From: Papaver somniferum
Taxonomy: Eukaryota > Streptophyta > Magnoliopsida > Ranunculales > Papaveraceae
Direction of reading: 5' to 3'
DNA: 64,000 nucleotides
Assembly: GCF_003573695.1 (NCBI RefSeq)
Contig: NC_039362.1
Span: 6,796,088 to 6,860,087 of the forward strand
Every line of letters starts with the position of its first letter. The first letter of the stretch is position 1. A program made the position numbers and the translations under genes. The notes below the pieces were generated by a model. It had not been told where the DNA came from, did no database searches, and saw only the letters and a list, made by a program, of their open reading frames with translations. Shown here piece after piece: positions 21,700-33,424 of the stretch.

Positions 21700-22990
21700 G
21701 GATGTAAATGAGTCTTTAAGAGCAAACGTAAGGTATATGGAACTGTGGAAAAATTATGAGGCTAGGTTGATATCTAAAGGATATAAACTAAAAGTAGGTG
21801 TACATTTCCTTGATTCTAATTCGCCTGTGACAAGAATTACTTCCGTTGAGATGCTAATTGTTATTAATGCCATAAACAACTTAGAGATACATCAGATGGA
21901 TGTTAATACAAATTTTACAAAGCCGTGAATTAGATAAAGAAATTTATATAGACCAACCTGAGGACTTTGTAGTGAAAGGTTGTGAAGACAAAGATTGCAA
22001 GTTGAACAAATCTTTGTATTGTTTTCAAATAAGCACGTAAACAGAGACATGATAATTTGATCATGTGATAATGAGTAGTGGATTTAAGGTAATGAATCTG
22101 ACAAGTATATTTGCAAGTAACTTGTTAAGGATGCCTATGTGATTGTATGCTTGTATATTGATGATATGCTTATACTTGATATAAACGTAGATATAATTAA
22201 TTCCACTAAAACATACGCTGAATGAGAACGTTGACTTGAAAGACTTAGACCTTATTGATGTAATCATAAGGATGAGGATTATAAGATAATCTAACATTTA
22301 TAGTCTTAGTCATTCTCATTGTGTTGAATTTGTGCTTATGAGATACAATCAGTCTGATTGTAAGCATGCCTTACTACGTACGATTCTTCTTGTAGATTCG
22401 AGAAAAATAAGAGTAATGGAATATCTTAACTTGAATACTCAAGAGTTATAGGATGTATGATGAATTTAATGAACTGTAAGAGTCCAGACATTACCTATAT
22501 TGTGAGTAAGTTAAGTATATATACTTGTAGTCCAGAACAAGAGCATTGGGATGCGCTTAATAGAGTATTATGGTACCTAAAATACTCTATTACCTTTTGT
22601 TTTATTTATGAAAGGTATTTTGTTGTCCTTGAGGGACTTTGTGATGCAAACTGGATAGTTGACTCAGAGGAGTCTAAGTTTACGAGTGGATATGTTTTCA
22701 CTCTAGCAAGAGGGTTTGTTTCTGGAAGTTTTTCAGACAAACATATATTGCTCAATTCATTATGGAATCTGAGAGTATTGCGTTAGATAAAGCACGAGAG
22801 GGGGCCGAGTGCCTAAGATGCTTTCTAGAAGACATTCCTCTCTAGCATAGGCCTGTGCCAGCTATATCTATACATTGTGTTAGCCAAGCTATAATAGTTA
22901 AAGCTAAGTAATAACTAATCTCAATCGGCGTTATTTCCATTGATTGGCTAAAGTCCAAGGAGAATTTCGCGCAACCTTTGACGAAATGTT
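21700..22990 (+). pseudogene. copia RT and RNase H fragments
   Basis: 21737-21928 shows the RT entry region (ARLISKGYKLKVGVHF and EIHQMDVNTNF). 21930-22020 has EIYIDQPEDFVVKG in another frame. 22457-22786 has the end of RT and the RNase H start (DITYIVSKLS, ALNRVLWYLK, CDANWIVDSEESKFTSGYVF). A further frame near 22760-22850 gives SIMESESIALDKAREGAECL, the RNase H catalytic Glu region. The central YVDD region is destroyed around 22140-22180. Confidence 0.82.
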
Positions 22991-23961
22991 TGTACAAAGA
23001 GATAGTTAAAAATGCATCGAGGGGGTTGGGGCTTAAGCTTATATATTAAACTTACCATGAAGGATACTCAACCTTGCTGACTGGAGATCCCATGATCAAG
23101 GTTTCGAATGAGAAACTAATTTGTGGTGGGTAAAGGTAAACACTATCAGAGATTTTCATTCTCTGTCCCTTCCCTATGGTGTAGACGTGATAGTGTGACT
23201 GCATGTGGAGGATGACTTTTTAATAAGTCTTAATGAGTTCTATAGTTTCAATTTAAGATTGAAGAGGGGTGTAGCAGTAAACACTCTTGATGGATATCAC
23301 CTATCTGAATGGGGAAGTGGGTCGCTTCCTATGAGAATATGAGCTGATTCTCTAGAGCATTCTGAGAAACAGGATAAGTCCAGGGCCAAAACGGACACAA
23401 CGACACGAGCTTGGAAGCAACCTTGGATATATCATGCGTGGTTATTATCGCGGATTACACCAAACGCTAGCAGTTCAAGACATCGCGTTCACTGTCTAGC
23501 AAGTAGTTCTGGTAATCTCTCACTAAGCAAAGGTTTAAGACCTCATGGACACCTCTGCCTATAGTGGTATTTCCTGTTTTTCGTTTTTATCTATTTTTAA
23601 TTCATTTTGAGAAAATGAGTTTTATGTTGTTTTTATGGTCTTGGTATTACTAGTTCTTAGGACCTAAGGGTCACTAAGGATTCACTAGTTCATGATTTTT
23701 CACTTTGGTGAAAGAAACTTTTAGTCTCACTTGTGAGAAACTAAAGATGAAAGCTCTTTATACTATTATGATTTATGCAATCCATAGTATGACCTTGGGA
23801 TCAACACACTACTGTGTGAAGGAGAGGACGTTGAAATGGTTAGTATGAATTCAACATGCACGATCTGTCTAGTTAGTTCGGGTCGTGAGATTGGGTTGTT
23901 GATTTACCAAGATCTATCTGTGTTTTTCACGTTTTATTGAGTTTTCATTCATGTGGGGGAT

Positions 23962-24658
23962 TGTTGGAAAAACGATTAATAAAAATACTTTTTAAAGATT
24001 TTAATTTAGTGTTTCTTTTGTGAATGAAAACTTATTAGTCCCACATAGTGGAGTTTCCACTCTTTAGTTGTTTTTAGGAGACTATATAAGATTTTTAGTC
24101 TCACATAGGGGAGGAGCTCTTCTTAACTTGAGTTTGTCAATTATATAAACAAATTCACTTATTTTGTAAATGTATGGAAAAAAGGGGTTGCTCTATATTC
24201 TAGAGGGACCCCTATATGGTAAAGGGGTTTCTCTATATTTTAGAGAGACCCCCAAGGGGATTCTCTATATTTTAGAGAGACCCCCAAGGGAAAATATTTT
24301 GTATTGCTTTCTTTAGCATTCACGATTTTCCTTAATGTTTTTTCGGAGTTGCCAAGCTCAAGTTGAGCATCTACTACATATGCTAGTAGTAGGTGTATTA
24401 GGGTGTTTTATCCTGGAGATATCCGTCCTGTGAGGGCTATAGCATCACTCTTGAGTGTAGCCGGACGCTAATGTCTTAAGGACAGCGTGTTGAACACGCG
24501 ACTCACTCTGTTTTTCAAAGTTTTGCCCTGTTGCTGTTGCGGAGATATGTGGAGCTTGTTCGTTTCGTCAAAGCAATCACTTGCACTATAAAGGAGCTAA
24601 GTATCAATAACTTTTTGCTTATTTGATTTTTCTTTGTTTTTGATTATTGCACCGAACA
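23962..24658 (+). repeat. 3' LTR of the copia element
   Basis: A 697-base direct repeat of the 5' LTR. It is shorter mainly because it has three rather than five minisatellite units, and it carries an extra CCTATATGGTAAAGGGG interruption in the first unit. Confidence 0.88.
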
Positions 24659-24663
24659 TTTCT

Positions 24664-27371
24664 TTCTTCTCAGCTTGGCCAGTAGCTTGTCTTGAATCTT
24701 GATCTCAGCCACCACAGGAATTTTTTAGCTGCTCTCGTCACCTTGGAATGAGCAGCTATTTCCAAGAGTAAGGTGTTTTCTCTAGATGAAACCAATCCAA
24801 GAGTTAGAAAAGCTATGTAGGATTTTTCTAGAAGCACCGGGTGAAAATCAAGTTACTATCTCGGACAAAATCATCAGCCCTTTTAAGTTTCAATTCTGGT
24901 AGGTTGTTTCTTATAGCGCGTTTAGATACCAGAAACAAAGATATTTTGCTTCACAAAAAGTCGACTATTTTGCTTCTAAAAGTCGTTCTGAAATTTTACA
25001 CCCAAACTAACTTCTTGCTTTTTTGTTTTCAGAAGTTAAAAAGTTACTTCTGAATGTATTAGTAATATAATGTGTTTGATTAGTAGAAGATATTGTAAAA
25101 TAAGAATTTAGAGTTGTAAAACCAGCCAGGGGGCATATTAGTCTTTTCTTCACCAGTGATAAAAGAAGCCAACCGAGGGAAGCTAGGTTTGGCTTTTCTC
25201 CTTCCCATTTTCTTTTCTTTCCTTGGTAATACTCTTTTCTTCTTTCCTAAAAACTTAGAGAAACACGACTGAAATCACGATGCTGGTAATCTCTGTGGAG
25301 GTATGGCCGCATCGAGTTGCTAATGGTGTTCATGTTGGTTTGATTGTAAATGGGGAAGATGAGTATGTATTCTTCAACTTGAGAATTTGAATAGAGGTAA
25401 GTGGTTCTCCCTCATTTGATACAAATGATTCTTATCAATTTGTGAGTTTGTGTATCACACTGGAAATGCATGTCTGATTCGTCACGTTCTTGTAAATTCA
25501 TTTTCGAATTGAAATGCAGTAAAACTAGGGTTCATATAAACATGGGGATTTTCCCTAATCTTATTTAACCAGATTATAAAGCATGGGTCATTGGTCATTC
25601 ACTTTAATATTTCGAAATGATGGGGATCTTTCATTTCTATTGTGAATGAGTTTTTAATCATGTTTGTTACTGCCGTAGAAATCTCTGTATAACTCGTTTG
25701 TTATATTGCCCAATTTCTCTACCAATATTTGTAGAAATCCCGCAATCGCATGTTGTGCAACATTTCATTTATACCTCGTTTTAGACTTTATGGCTTGCGG
25801 TACTAATGATTTTCTACATCATACCAAAGCAGTGCTAACTGTAGCTTTGATTTAGTTGCTGGCTATGTTGGGTTCTAACACAAACTTTAGTAAATGAGTA
25901 CATACGAGTCGGAATTCCTTCTTCATGTAATTGACGGACCGGTAGTAGAAGAGTTTTCGAGATGGAAAAGGAAAAGGAAGTGCGACTGTTAGGTTCATAT
26001 CCAATTCCAGTGTGCGGGTTGAAGGGAAGCTATAAAAGGGGAAAAATACAACACTAAAAGCGCTGTCTCTCTGCTGACAGCAAGACTCCCATGACCTGTT
26101 TGGTGAAAGTCCCAGAAGTTATATCTTGAAGGTTAGACAATTTTGTACTCATTTGGCCGGTACCATACGTTTGCTTTCTAAGCATGTATGGTCTATTATT
26201 AATATATCTTCTCACTCTAATAATGGTATTGGTGTGTATACTCTTTCTCACTTAATTAAATGGTAAATGGACTTAGAACTACGCGTGATTGAAACCTTGT
26301 AATGTTTTATCTGTTTCATGTGTAGTTATCATTTGGTTAATTTTAACTTCATGTTTTACTACTTATCACTTTGAGTGGATTATTAAGGAAGCCTTGATAA
26401 AACAAATTGAACCCATGATTTTAAGCTGATTCTTGCAATGGATGTCGGAGTAGCTAAGTGCTTAACTTTTGTTGATCAGATTAATTATTGCTAGTGTGTG
26501 GGTAATGCTTCTTTTGAATCTGATAGTAAACAGTAAAAATATCTCATAAGGATCAGTAGAATTAGCATATTAAGGAGGAGTAAGCGGTGTCAATAGGTGT
26601 CGACGACGTGACCCTGACTTTAGATTTCTGTGGTCTGAGAATCTCATATTACATTGTGGTTTCTGCTTGGATAATAACTTGAATATTAAGTGTTGTATTG
26701 AATATTGTTATTAAATCGAAATTCGGAAATTGTAATGGAGTTGCCAGAAATTGAGCTGTGATTGATACACTAGAGAAATCAAGGTAAGGCGTTCATATAT
26801 TCTTCTGTAATTTTGATGTTGTGTCCATTTTATATTGGCCTCTTGGTGCTCCATATTTGGTGTCCGTACCACTTAGTGTAGTCATTTGTGTTCACTGTGT
26901 ATTGGTGCTTCAACTTATGCAACTTGAGTTCATTGGATAATTTCTTGTGCGTAATACTTGCACCTTCTTAGGTTTACTGTTTGTGTTTGGTATCTTAAAT
27001 GGTACACCGTTGACCAGTTCCCATCACTAGGCTGAACATTTGATTATATGTCACTATATCCATTTAAGTTTTAAACGGGATCTACATTTAGAGCTGTACA
27101 GGATATACATAACTTAGGAGTCTGATTTTAATTTATTTGATGTGCATAAATTCTATATTTAGGGTAACCTGGATTCAACTGAATTTGTCAATAGGCATGT
27201 AAGGAAAATGAGAAATATAAGAAATTGCTCCTTTCGGATTGTCGTTTTGTTCACTAAATTTACTTGATATGATACTGGTTGAGGCTGATCTGTAAGATGT
27301 TATTTCTTTCATTATAATGACTAAACTCCAATCTTGTTAAGAATGATATGGATGGTGATTTGACAAGTAGG
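24664..27371. other. Non-coding region; duplication arm A end and possible leader exons
   Basis: 24760-24830 (AAGGTGTTTTCTCT ... GAGTTAGAAAAGCTA) matches 33238-33300 behind the F-box gene, so the duplicated segment resumes here but without the F-box gene. 25200-25400 has pyrimidine-rich sequence and a GAGGTAAG that could be a spliced 5' leader, but there is no coding evidence. A perfect 9-bp inverted repeat TTCAGAAGT/ACTTCTGAA lies at about 25028-25054. I find no convincing gene in the rest. Confidence 0.45.
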
Positions 27372-27886
27372 GATAGTTGTTGCTATGCAATTCAGACTAT
27401 CCATTGAAAGGAATAGTTTCTACTGCTGAAGGTAGTTCATACTATCTAAACAAAGAATGACGAAATACGGTCGTGCTTGATCCTTTCGAGAAACGGAGAG
27501 GGTACGTAGGCAGCCGCTATGCGGTTCAGCACATCTGCAAGGTTGTTCATATTGCCTAGAAAGGGTTGGTTGCTGCTTGGCAGTTCATACCATCCATTTG
27601 GAGATGATTGCAACTTATGCAATATATACATTTGTTGGTAAGAGGTAGTTCCAGTACTGGCTGTTCATACTACCTAGTGAAGAGATGATAGTTGTCTCTC
27701 TGAGATAATTCATACCATCTGATAAGACAAGAGATGATTATTACTGGTCGAGGTAATTCATATCATCTGTCTAGGCTTGAAAGCTAAGCAATGGTTATTA
27801 TATAAGAGGATGGTTGCTGCATATGATGGCAGTTCATACCATCGATCTAAAGATGATTATTAACTCTTTGAACAGTTCATATCATC
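27372..27886 (+). repeat. Array of about ten two-stem hairpin units
   Basis: Units of 30-50 bases start at 27372, 27411, 27508, 27564, 27603, 27643, 27684, 27733, 27809 and 27852, often about 40 apart. Each has an outer stem, a short 5' spacer, an inner stem with a small loop, then usually the conserved spacer TTCATA before the outer stem closes. Outer stems include GATAG/CTATC, AGGTAG/CTACCT, GATGAT/ATCATC and GATGG/CCATC. Inner stems include TTGC/GCAA, CTAC/GTAG, CCGC/GCGG, CTGC/GCAG, ATTAC/GTAAT and TTGTCTC/GAGATAA. The arms change between units while staying complementary, so an RNA (or cruciform) structure is being kept. Strand is assigned from the conserved TTCATA only. No protein frame runs through it. 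Confidence 0.7.
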
Positions 27887-30800
27887 TGAGAAAGATTGTT
27901 GGTTTAGCTTGAACAAGTACACCAGGCCCACTGGGCCCCCCCACCTACGGGTGGCTACTCGGAAGACTGTTAGCTGTAACGGTGGCTGGTATCCAACTAC
28001 TCTGGCAAGAGACCTTGTGTCTTCACAGTAAAAACGATTGAAATACTTTGTTGGATCCGATGACCCTTGAAGTATAAAAGCTACGTGTGCTTGCTTATAA
28101 AGCAGTTTGAAGTAAATTGATGAACATTTGCATGGTAAAATTGAATGGGTCCGAAAAATTTGAAAGTCCGGTTTTCTCGAGAGAGTCGGAGCTTGCCAAG
28201 CGGGTTGTAACCCGTCCCGTTGGAAGCAAAAATTTTCTGGTCCGTCACAATAGATCTATGTTTTGTTTATTAATCAATGGTGAGATTTTCGTTTTCAGCC
28301 TTGGGTTGATATCTGTGCCAGAAAAGATACAGAAGAGTTTTTGCAAGGAAATCCAACTCATCAACTTGTTGTTGAGTAACAGCAACTAATTGTTCCGAGG
28401 TTCAGCCGCAAATTGTTGCTGTTAACGGTGAACAACAGCAGCAACACTCGTTGATTATCTTGAGGTATGATTCAACTATCTAAATTGTACCATTTTGATT
28501 TCAGTCAAAAGTTCTATGTTAGTTATCTTCTGGTACCTGTTCTTGGTCTAGGTTCTTGAGTCCTCTATCTATGGTTTGGTTGGTGGTTAATGGTGTTACT
28601 GGTTTATGTTTGGGATCTCTACTTGTTCAGATCTGATGATCTTGTTTGATAACGATGGAAAGAATAGCAACAAAGATTAGAAGAGATATCTTTTCTTGGT
28701 TCTGGTGTTTTCTCGTTCAGTGCTGTGTGTATCTTGTTCTAGTTTTTTCTCTTGCCGCTTCCTTGATTTTGCAGTATCAAGCTTCATTGTTATTACCCGT
28801 ACAGGTTGCAATTTCAATGTTCAAACTACCATCCCAGATAACTAAAATGAACTATGATCAATTCTAGATTGTTCAAAGAATGAGGGCATCATTCCTGGTG
28901 CAATTCTAGAAATGGTGCATACATGCCTAAGGTTCCTTGTTCAAATGGAGGGAGGGGGCCATTCAGTTGGACTGCAAATTGAATGTCTCAGTGTTTAGCA
29001 TAAGATTATCCACCTTTAAAATGAAAGAAGACGGATTGCAAATTCTAGATTTTCATGTATAACTGATCCAGCTTATCAATTTGACATGAGTGATTCCTGG
29101 TTTAGTGTTATCTCTGTTAGTTTGTTAAGCCTTCATTTGTTTGTTTGTTAATTTATCAGTTACCAGATTGCATCGTGTATGCATATCAACATTGCATTTT
29201 TGCATTTCAATTTGGTTTTAAAACCATTTGGCAGAAACATTGATCTATTGATTGCATTCCAAATTTATGTCTGTGATTTTGTTCTCTTCATTCTAACTTA
29301 AAGAAATAAGTAATCCTATTAAAACTGTGCTGGTACTAATTGGGGGCGAAAACACTCCTAGCTGAGTGTCTTGGCTCAAACGATACACAGCATTAGGGAC
29401 ATCCTCTAGAGCAGGGTTCTCTACTAGAATGCCAAGGAGTATTTTTGGAAGGCAGCCAAAGATATGTGATAGCCAAAGCACTGTACAACATTACATGAAA
29501 AGCGTTGGTGTGATATGATACTGAGACAAAAAGAAGGAAAATGCAAGAGTATGGCAAAATCTTATGCATTCCGTTTTCTTAATTAGGTAAGTTCTTTTCC
29601 TTCCCCCGCACAAGCACTTAATGTTCTTTCGGTTATATTACTGTCTTTTCAATTCTTTGGATTACCAAGTTTTTAGCTATTCGAACATTTTAGAGCATGT
29701 TTTACGTTTTACATAAGAAAAAAAGAATTTTTTCCTAAATCCTTCGGTCAGGATTAATTTGGGAAGATGTTAGGGCCAATCTGTTCCTGTTATATGGAGT
29801 TTGCTGTTTCCAACTGAAGTAGTGGAATTGTTACGATTTTCTTCTAGATGTGATTTGTTTTGGGTATAAGTGTAGGGGTTTTCGTTTATGAATTTGATTT
29901 TGCTATGTTGTGAATGTACTTCGGTTTGTTAGACGTTGACTGTGGCTACAATATGGTGCTTGACATTTACATTCTCTCTCAGGAGAAGTCTGAAAATGTT
30001 TTCACTTAGTGGATAAGGGGTTTTCAGTTGATGAAGTTTGAGCAGCCATCGACTGATATGGTGTGTATCCATCTGTATTATACTAATGTTTTATGCGGTT
30101 CACCTGCACTTTCAAAATATGCACATAAATATACATGGAGGGTGATTTCCCCATATGTCACACTTCAACTCTTTATTTCTTCAGTGCTCCCAATATCAAA
30201 ATAAAATTTTCCTTCATATCATCTGATATTTCTTCTTTCTGTTGTTGTGTAGAGATTGATAGGATGAAAGAGAGGTTTTCTGAATTGCTACTTGGTGACC
30301 TCTTCTTACATCAGGACTAGCCTCGGATTTCCTTGCTTCCCTGCTTATCATGAAAAGGTTGTTTCGTGTGAGAAATCCGTAGGAAAACTTTGTTATACAG
30401 TAAAAGCAGGAGAATCCCTCAGTCTCAAATATCATTATGAGTTTTCCTCTCAAAACAGAAGTTAGCATAATTCACAGTCTAGAACTCCTCGACTCATTGT
30501 CTTGCTGTAATCTGATTGGGGTGGTCGATCAGTTGCTTTTATTCTGATTACAGTTTTATTGCAGAATTTTTTAAAATTTATGTTCCAGCTGTTTTACAAT
30601 CTTTAGCCAAACTATACATATGGTCCTCTCTCATTTTGCACAAGACACAAACCATATACTTGAGTGGGGATTATCGAGTAAATTGGAATCACATTTGGTT
30701 TGACTGGTAACAGTTCATTTTCATTTATATTATTGACCTTGATCTTCCAGTAAATTACCACAATGCCTCAGATTGATGAAATGTGCTTTTAAGATTCTAC

Positions 30801-31656
30801 CCATGAAAGGAAAACAACTTCATTTCCTTCTTCTCAGCTTGGCCAGTAGCATTAAACACACAGCTAGAGTTTGGTAAAATCTCAATATCTCTCATTTGGT
30901 TTACATCTTTATTATCAGGATTTTTCCCTGAATCTTTATTTTGCAAGAGTTTAGGGCTTGTTGTTTCTGTCAGCTGTATTTATTTTCTTGTTTCAAGTGA
31001 AGTTGTGACAATTTTGTTTGATATGTTATTTGTTTTGGATCAATTATGCAAAATTGGGTAAGCAAAGCCAGGAATCTAGTTTTAGCTCATCCTGTTGTTA
31101 TTGTAGGACTTATCTGCTTGTTGTGATCAAAAGACTCTCGATCTGTAGGTAGATTTTAGGCAAACATAGACCGGACCATTAATGAATACCTAAAATAATG
31201 AACTAAATTTGAAGTCATGGTAATAACATATTTTCTCTGCAGTGAAAAGGAACCCACAGATATCTAGACCACCTTATTTATTACCTCATTTGTTTTACAC
31301 TCTACATATATCTTGATTCATGGTTGTTTAATTGATCATTATTTGGTTAATTCGTTTGATTCAGCTTGTTCAACCATCAAAGTAGCTTAGATAGAGTCTG
31401 CCGAAATTGGACAAGCTTTGCATAGTTTCGGTTCTCTATGAACGCACGAGCATAACTTGAGCCTATGATCATATCCAATAGTAGAGTTTTCTTGTTGCTG
31501 ATGTTACTCTCTCTTACAATGTTTTATAATTTTATTTTCATTTCATGTTAAAAATTAAGACCAACTCCGCCTGTGTAGTTTCGACACAGCCAGTGCTAAG
31601 CCAGGATAAAGGAGGAAGGTCGTGATTGGCCTGGCAAGCCAGCAATCAACCAAAAG
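27887..31656. other. Non-coding region; includes duplication arm B
   Basis: Two more short GC hairpins follow the array (GGCCCACTGGGCC at about 27925-27937 and CCACCTACGGGTGG at about 27941-27954). From about 30008 to 30860 the sequence matches 16185-19012 in pieces (segmental duplication arm B). Short frames at 28117-28389, 28646-28867, 29293-29481 and 30214-30468 have no recognisable domains. 31730-31847 may be the last 5' untranslated intron of the F-box gene, ending TTGCAG just before the start codon. Confidence 0.45.
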
Positions 31657-31707
31657 AGGGTGAGAGCAGTACTAAGTTGGGCGACCACTTAGGAAGTCCT
31701 CGTGTTT
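31657..31707 (+). ncRNA. 5S rRNA-like 3' half fragment
   Basis: GGGTGAGAGCAGTACTAAG ... GCGACCACTTAGGAAGTCCTCGTGTT matches the 3' half of plant 5S rRNA (the region with GAGAGTAGTACTAGG and GGGAAGTCCTCGTGTT) with about nine differences. The 5' half of 5S, with its internal promoter, is absent. The preceding bases (31560-31655) contain AGGATAAAGGAGGAAGGTCG, which looks like repetitive-element sequence. This is a 5S-derived relic, perhaps part of a retroelement, not a working gene. Confidence 0.6.
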
Positions 31708-31847
31708 ACCTTTTTCGGTTGAAAATAAAGACCACTTGTACTTGAAATTACATGGGTTTGCATTTTTAAGTAGATACTCAGTCTATTAGATATATTCATG
31801 CTGAAATTAATCTGATTTCTTGTGCCGTATTCTAAATTGCAGCGAAG

Positions 31848-33040
31848 ATGAACCTCCCAGATGATGTCATGTTGGATATCTGTGTTAGGTTGCCCGTGAA
31901 GTCAGTTGGGCGATTCAGGTGTGTAAACAAGTCTTGGTACAAGTTACTGAATGGTCGTAGGTTTGTTCAACAGCACCTACATCATGCTGCTGAAATGGAC
32001 AAATTAAGTTTTACGATAAATTTTACGAAAGATTGGCGGCATCAAATTTACACCATATGTTATGATCCCTCATTATCTGCATGTACTGGTTCTGTTAATA
32101 CCAATCTCCCGTATGCAGTGAGCACCGATCATAGTGATCTAAATTTTCATGGATATTGTAATGGTTTGGTTTGCGCAAGTCCTTCCAACATGAATATCCT
32201 TTGCCTATGGAACCCATCCACAAATGAATATAAGCAATTGCCGGAAACTCCACGAGATACGCCAATTACTAGTACATCTTACGGAAACATCCACAAAGCT
32301 ATACAGTGTGGGTTTGGTTATGATTATATATACAAAAATTGGGGAGTTCAAAGTGGTATGTCTTACCAAATACGGCAATAATTGTTGCAGATCTGATGAA
32401 ACCCAGGTGTCTGGGGTTCACCTCTATACATTAGGATCGGACACTTGGATAACACTTGAGAGCATTCCTTATGTTGTTTATGGCCAGTCTGATGTAGCTC
32501 AGGAGCCCGTTGATGGAGTTATTCATTGGGAAGCATATCGCACATTTGAGGGATCTAAAGTCTGCAATAGAGTTATTCTTTCTTTTGATTTTGAGAAAGA
32601 GATGTTTCAAGAGATGCCATGGCCAGACTTGTTAAGTGAAGTGTTCAGAACACATCTGTGTGTGTTGGGAGGGTCTCTTTGTATATGTGGTTTTAATCGT
32701 AGCATTGGTGTTGAGGTATGGGAGTTGAAGGACTGTGAAGGGAGAAGGTCTTGGAATAAGCTTTTTACCGTTGATATGATAAAACATTTTGGGTTGGTTA
32801 CAACTGTTGTGCCCTTACAATCTCTAAAGAACCGATATTGGTTTTCATGTCCATCAATATGACCCAAAACATGAAACAAGTAGATCTCTATTTGTCTTTG
32901 AGGATTCAATTGTATACTCTTCAAGAATTGCAGTCTATGTTGAGAGTTTAGTTTCACTGAACTCAGGTAGTTGTCTGGGTGATGACGTTGATGCTCAGTG
33001 TGGCGAAAGCCATCAGGTCGAAGATGACAAGAGGGCTTGA
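31848..33040 (+). pseudogene. F-box protein gene with two frameshifts
   Basis: The first frame (31848-32381) starts with an N-terminal F-box: LPDDVMLDICVRLPVKSVGR then FRCVNKSWYKLL, residues about 3-40. It continues into the F-box-associated domain (LWNPSTNEYKQLP, GFGYDYI). Around 32325-32340, in an A-rich stretch, coding shifts to the frame ending at 32862 (EFKVVCLTKYG, HLYTLGSDTWITL, DGVIHWEA, ILSFDFEKEMFQEMP). Near 32835-32850 it shifts again to a frame with VFEDSIVYSS, VYVESLVSLNSG and a stop at 33038-33040. The parts total about 395 codons, the usual size for F-box/FBA proteins, which are substrate receptors of SCF ubiquitin ligases. A TTGCAG acceptor lies just before the ATG. Either it is a young pseudogene or the two single-base shifts are assembly errors. 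Confidence 0.82.
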
Positions 33041-33424
33041 GAATCTGACGCACTTCGTTTCTTTGGTATGTCTCTTTTCTTTTTGCAAACAACATTTAGC
33101 AGATTTTATCAGACTCAAAGTAATCTTCTAGTTATTAGCATCTCTGAGCTAATGGGTTTAATTAAACAGGTACTATTGTTAGCAGAAGATTCAGCTCTGT
33201 CAGAGCCTACATCAAGGATTGGAAGCTAATTTGACGTGCAAGGTGTTTTCTCTGGCTGGCACAAATCCATGAGTTAGAAAAGCTAATGCAGGATTTTCCT
33301 AGATGCACTTTTAATTCTATCACTTTTAATTCTATCTATTGTAAGTGCAGTTATCTCTGATAGAAAACATTAAAGAGTATAAATAAAAAATAACAAAATA
33401 AATTTAAGTAGGAAAAAAAAAAAA

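Larger units (their letters stand above)
19013..24658 (+). mobile_element. Ty1/copia LTR retrotransposon, decayed
   Basis: LTRs at 19013-19762 and 23962-24658, both TGTTGGAAAAACG to an AACA end, with the target duplication TTTCT (19008-19012 and 24659-24663). The purine tract ATGTGGGGGA (23951-23960) precedes the right LTR. The interior reads in copia order: gag knuckle, protease, integrase, RT, RNase H. Many stops and frameshifts make it inactive. The two LTRs differ in the number of internal 31-bp repeats. I found no obvious initiator-methionine primer site after the left LTR. Confidence 0.9.

Noticed and set aside
27372..27886. snoRNA or hammerhead cluster interpretation of the hairpin array
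   Set aside because: GATGAT and CTGA strings recall C and D boxes, but the units are too short, the box order and terminal stem do not fit, and no CTGATGA/GAAA hammerhead core is present.
27372..27886. CRISPR-like array
   Set aside because: The repeats are not identical, the spacers are not unique inserts of uniform size, and the sequence is plant nuclear DNA.
31657..31707. Functional 5S rRNA gene
   Set aside because: Only the 3' half is present, without the internal promoter region.
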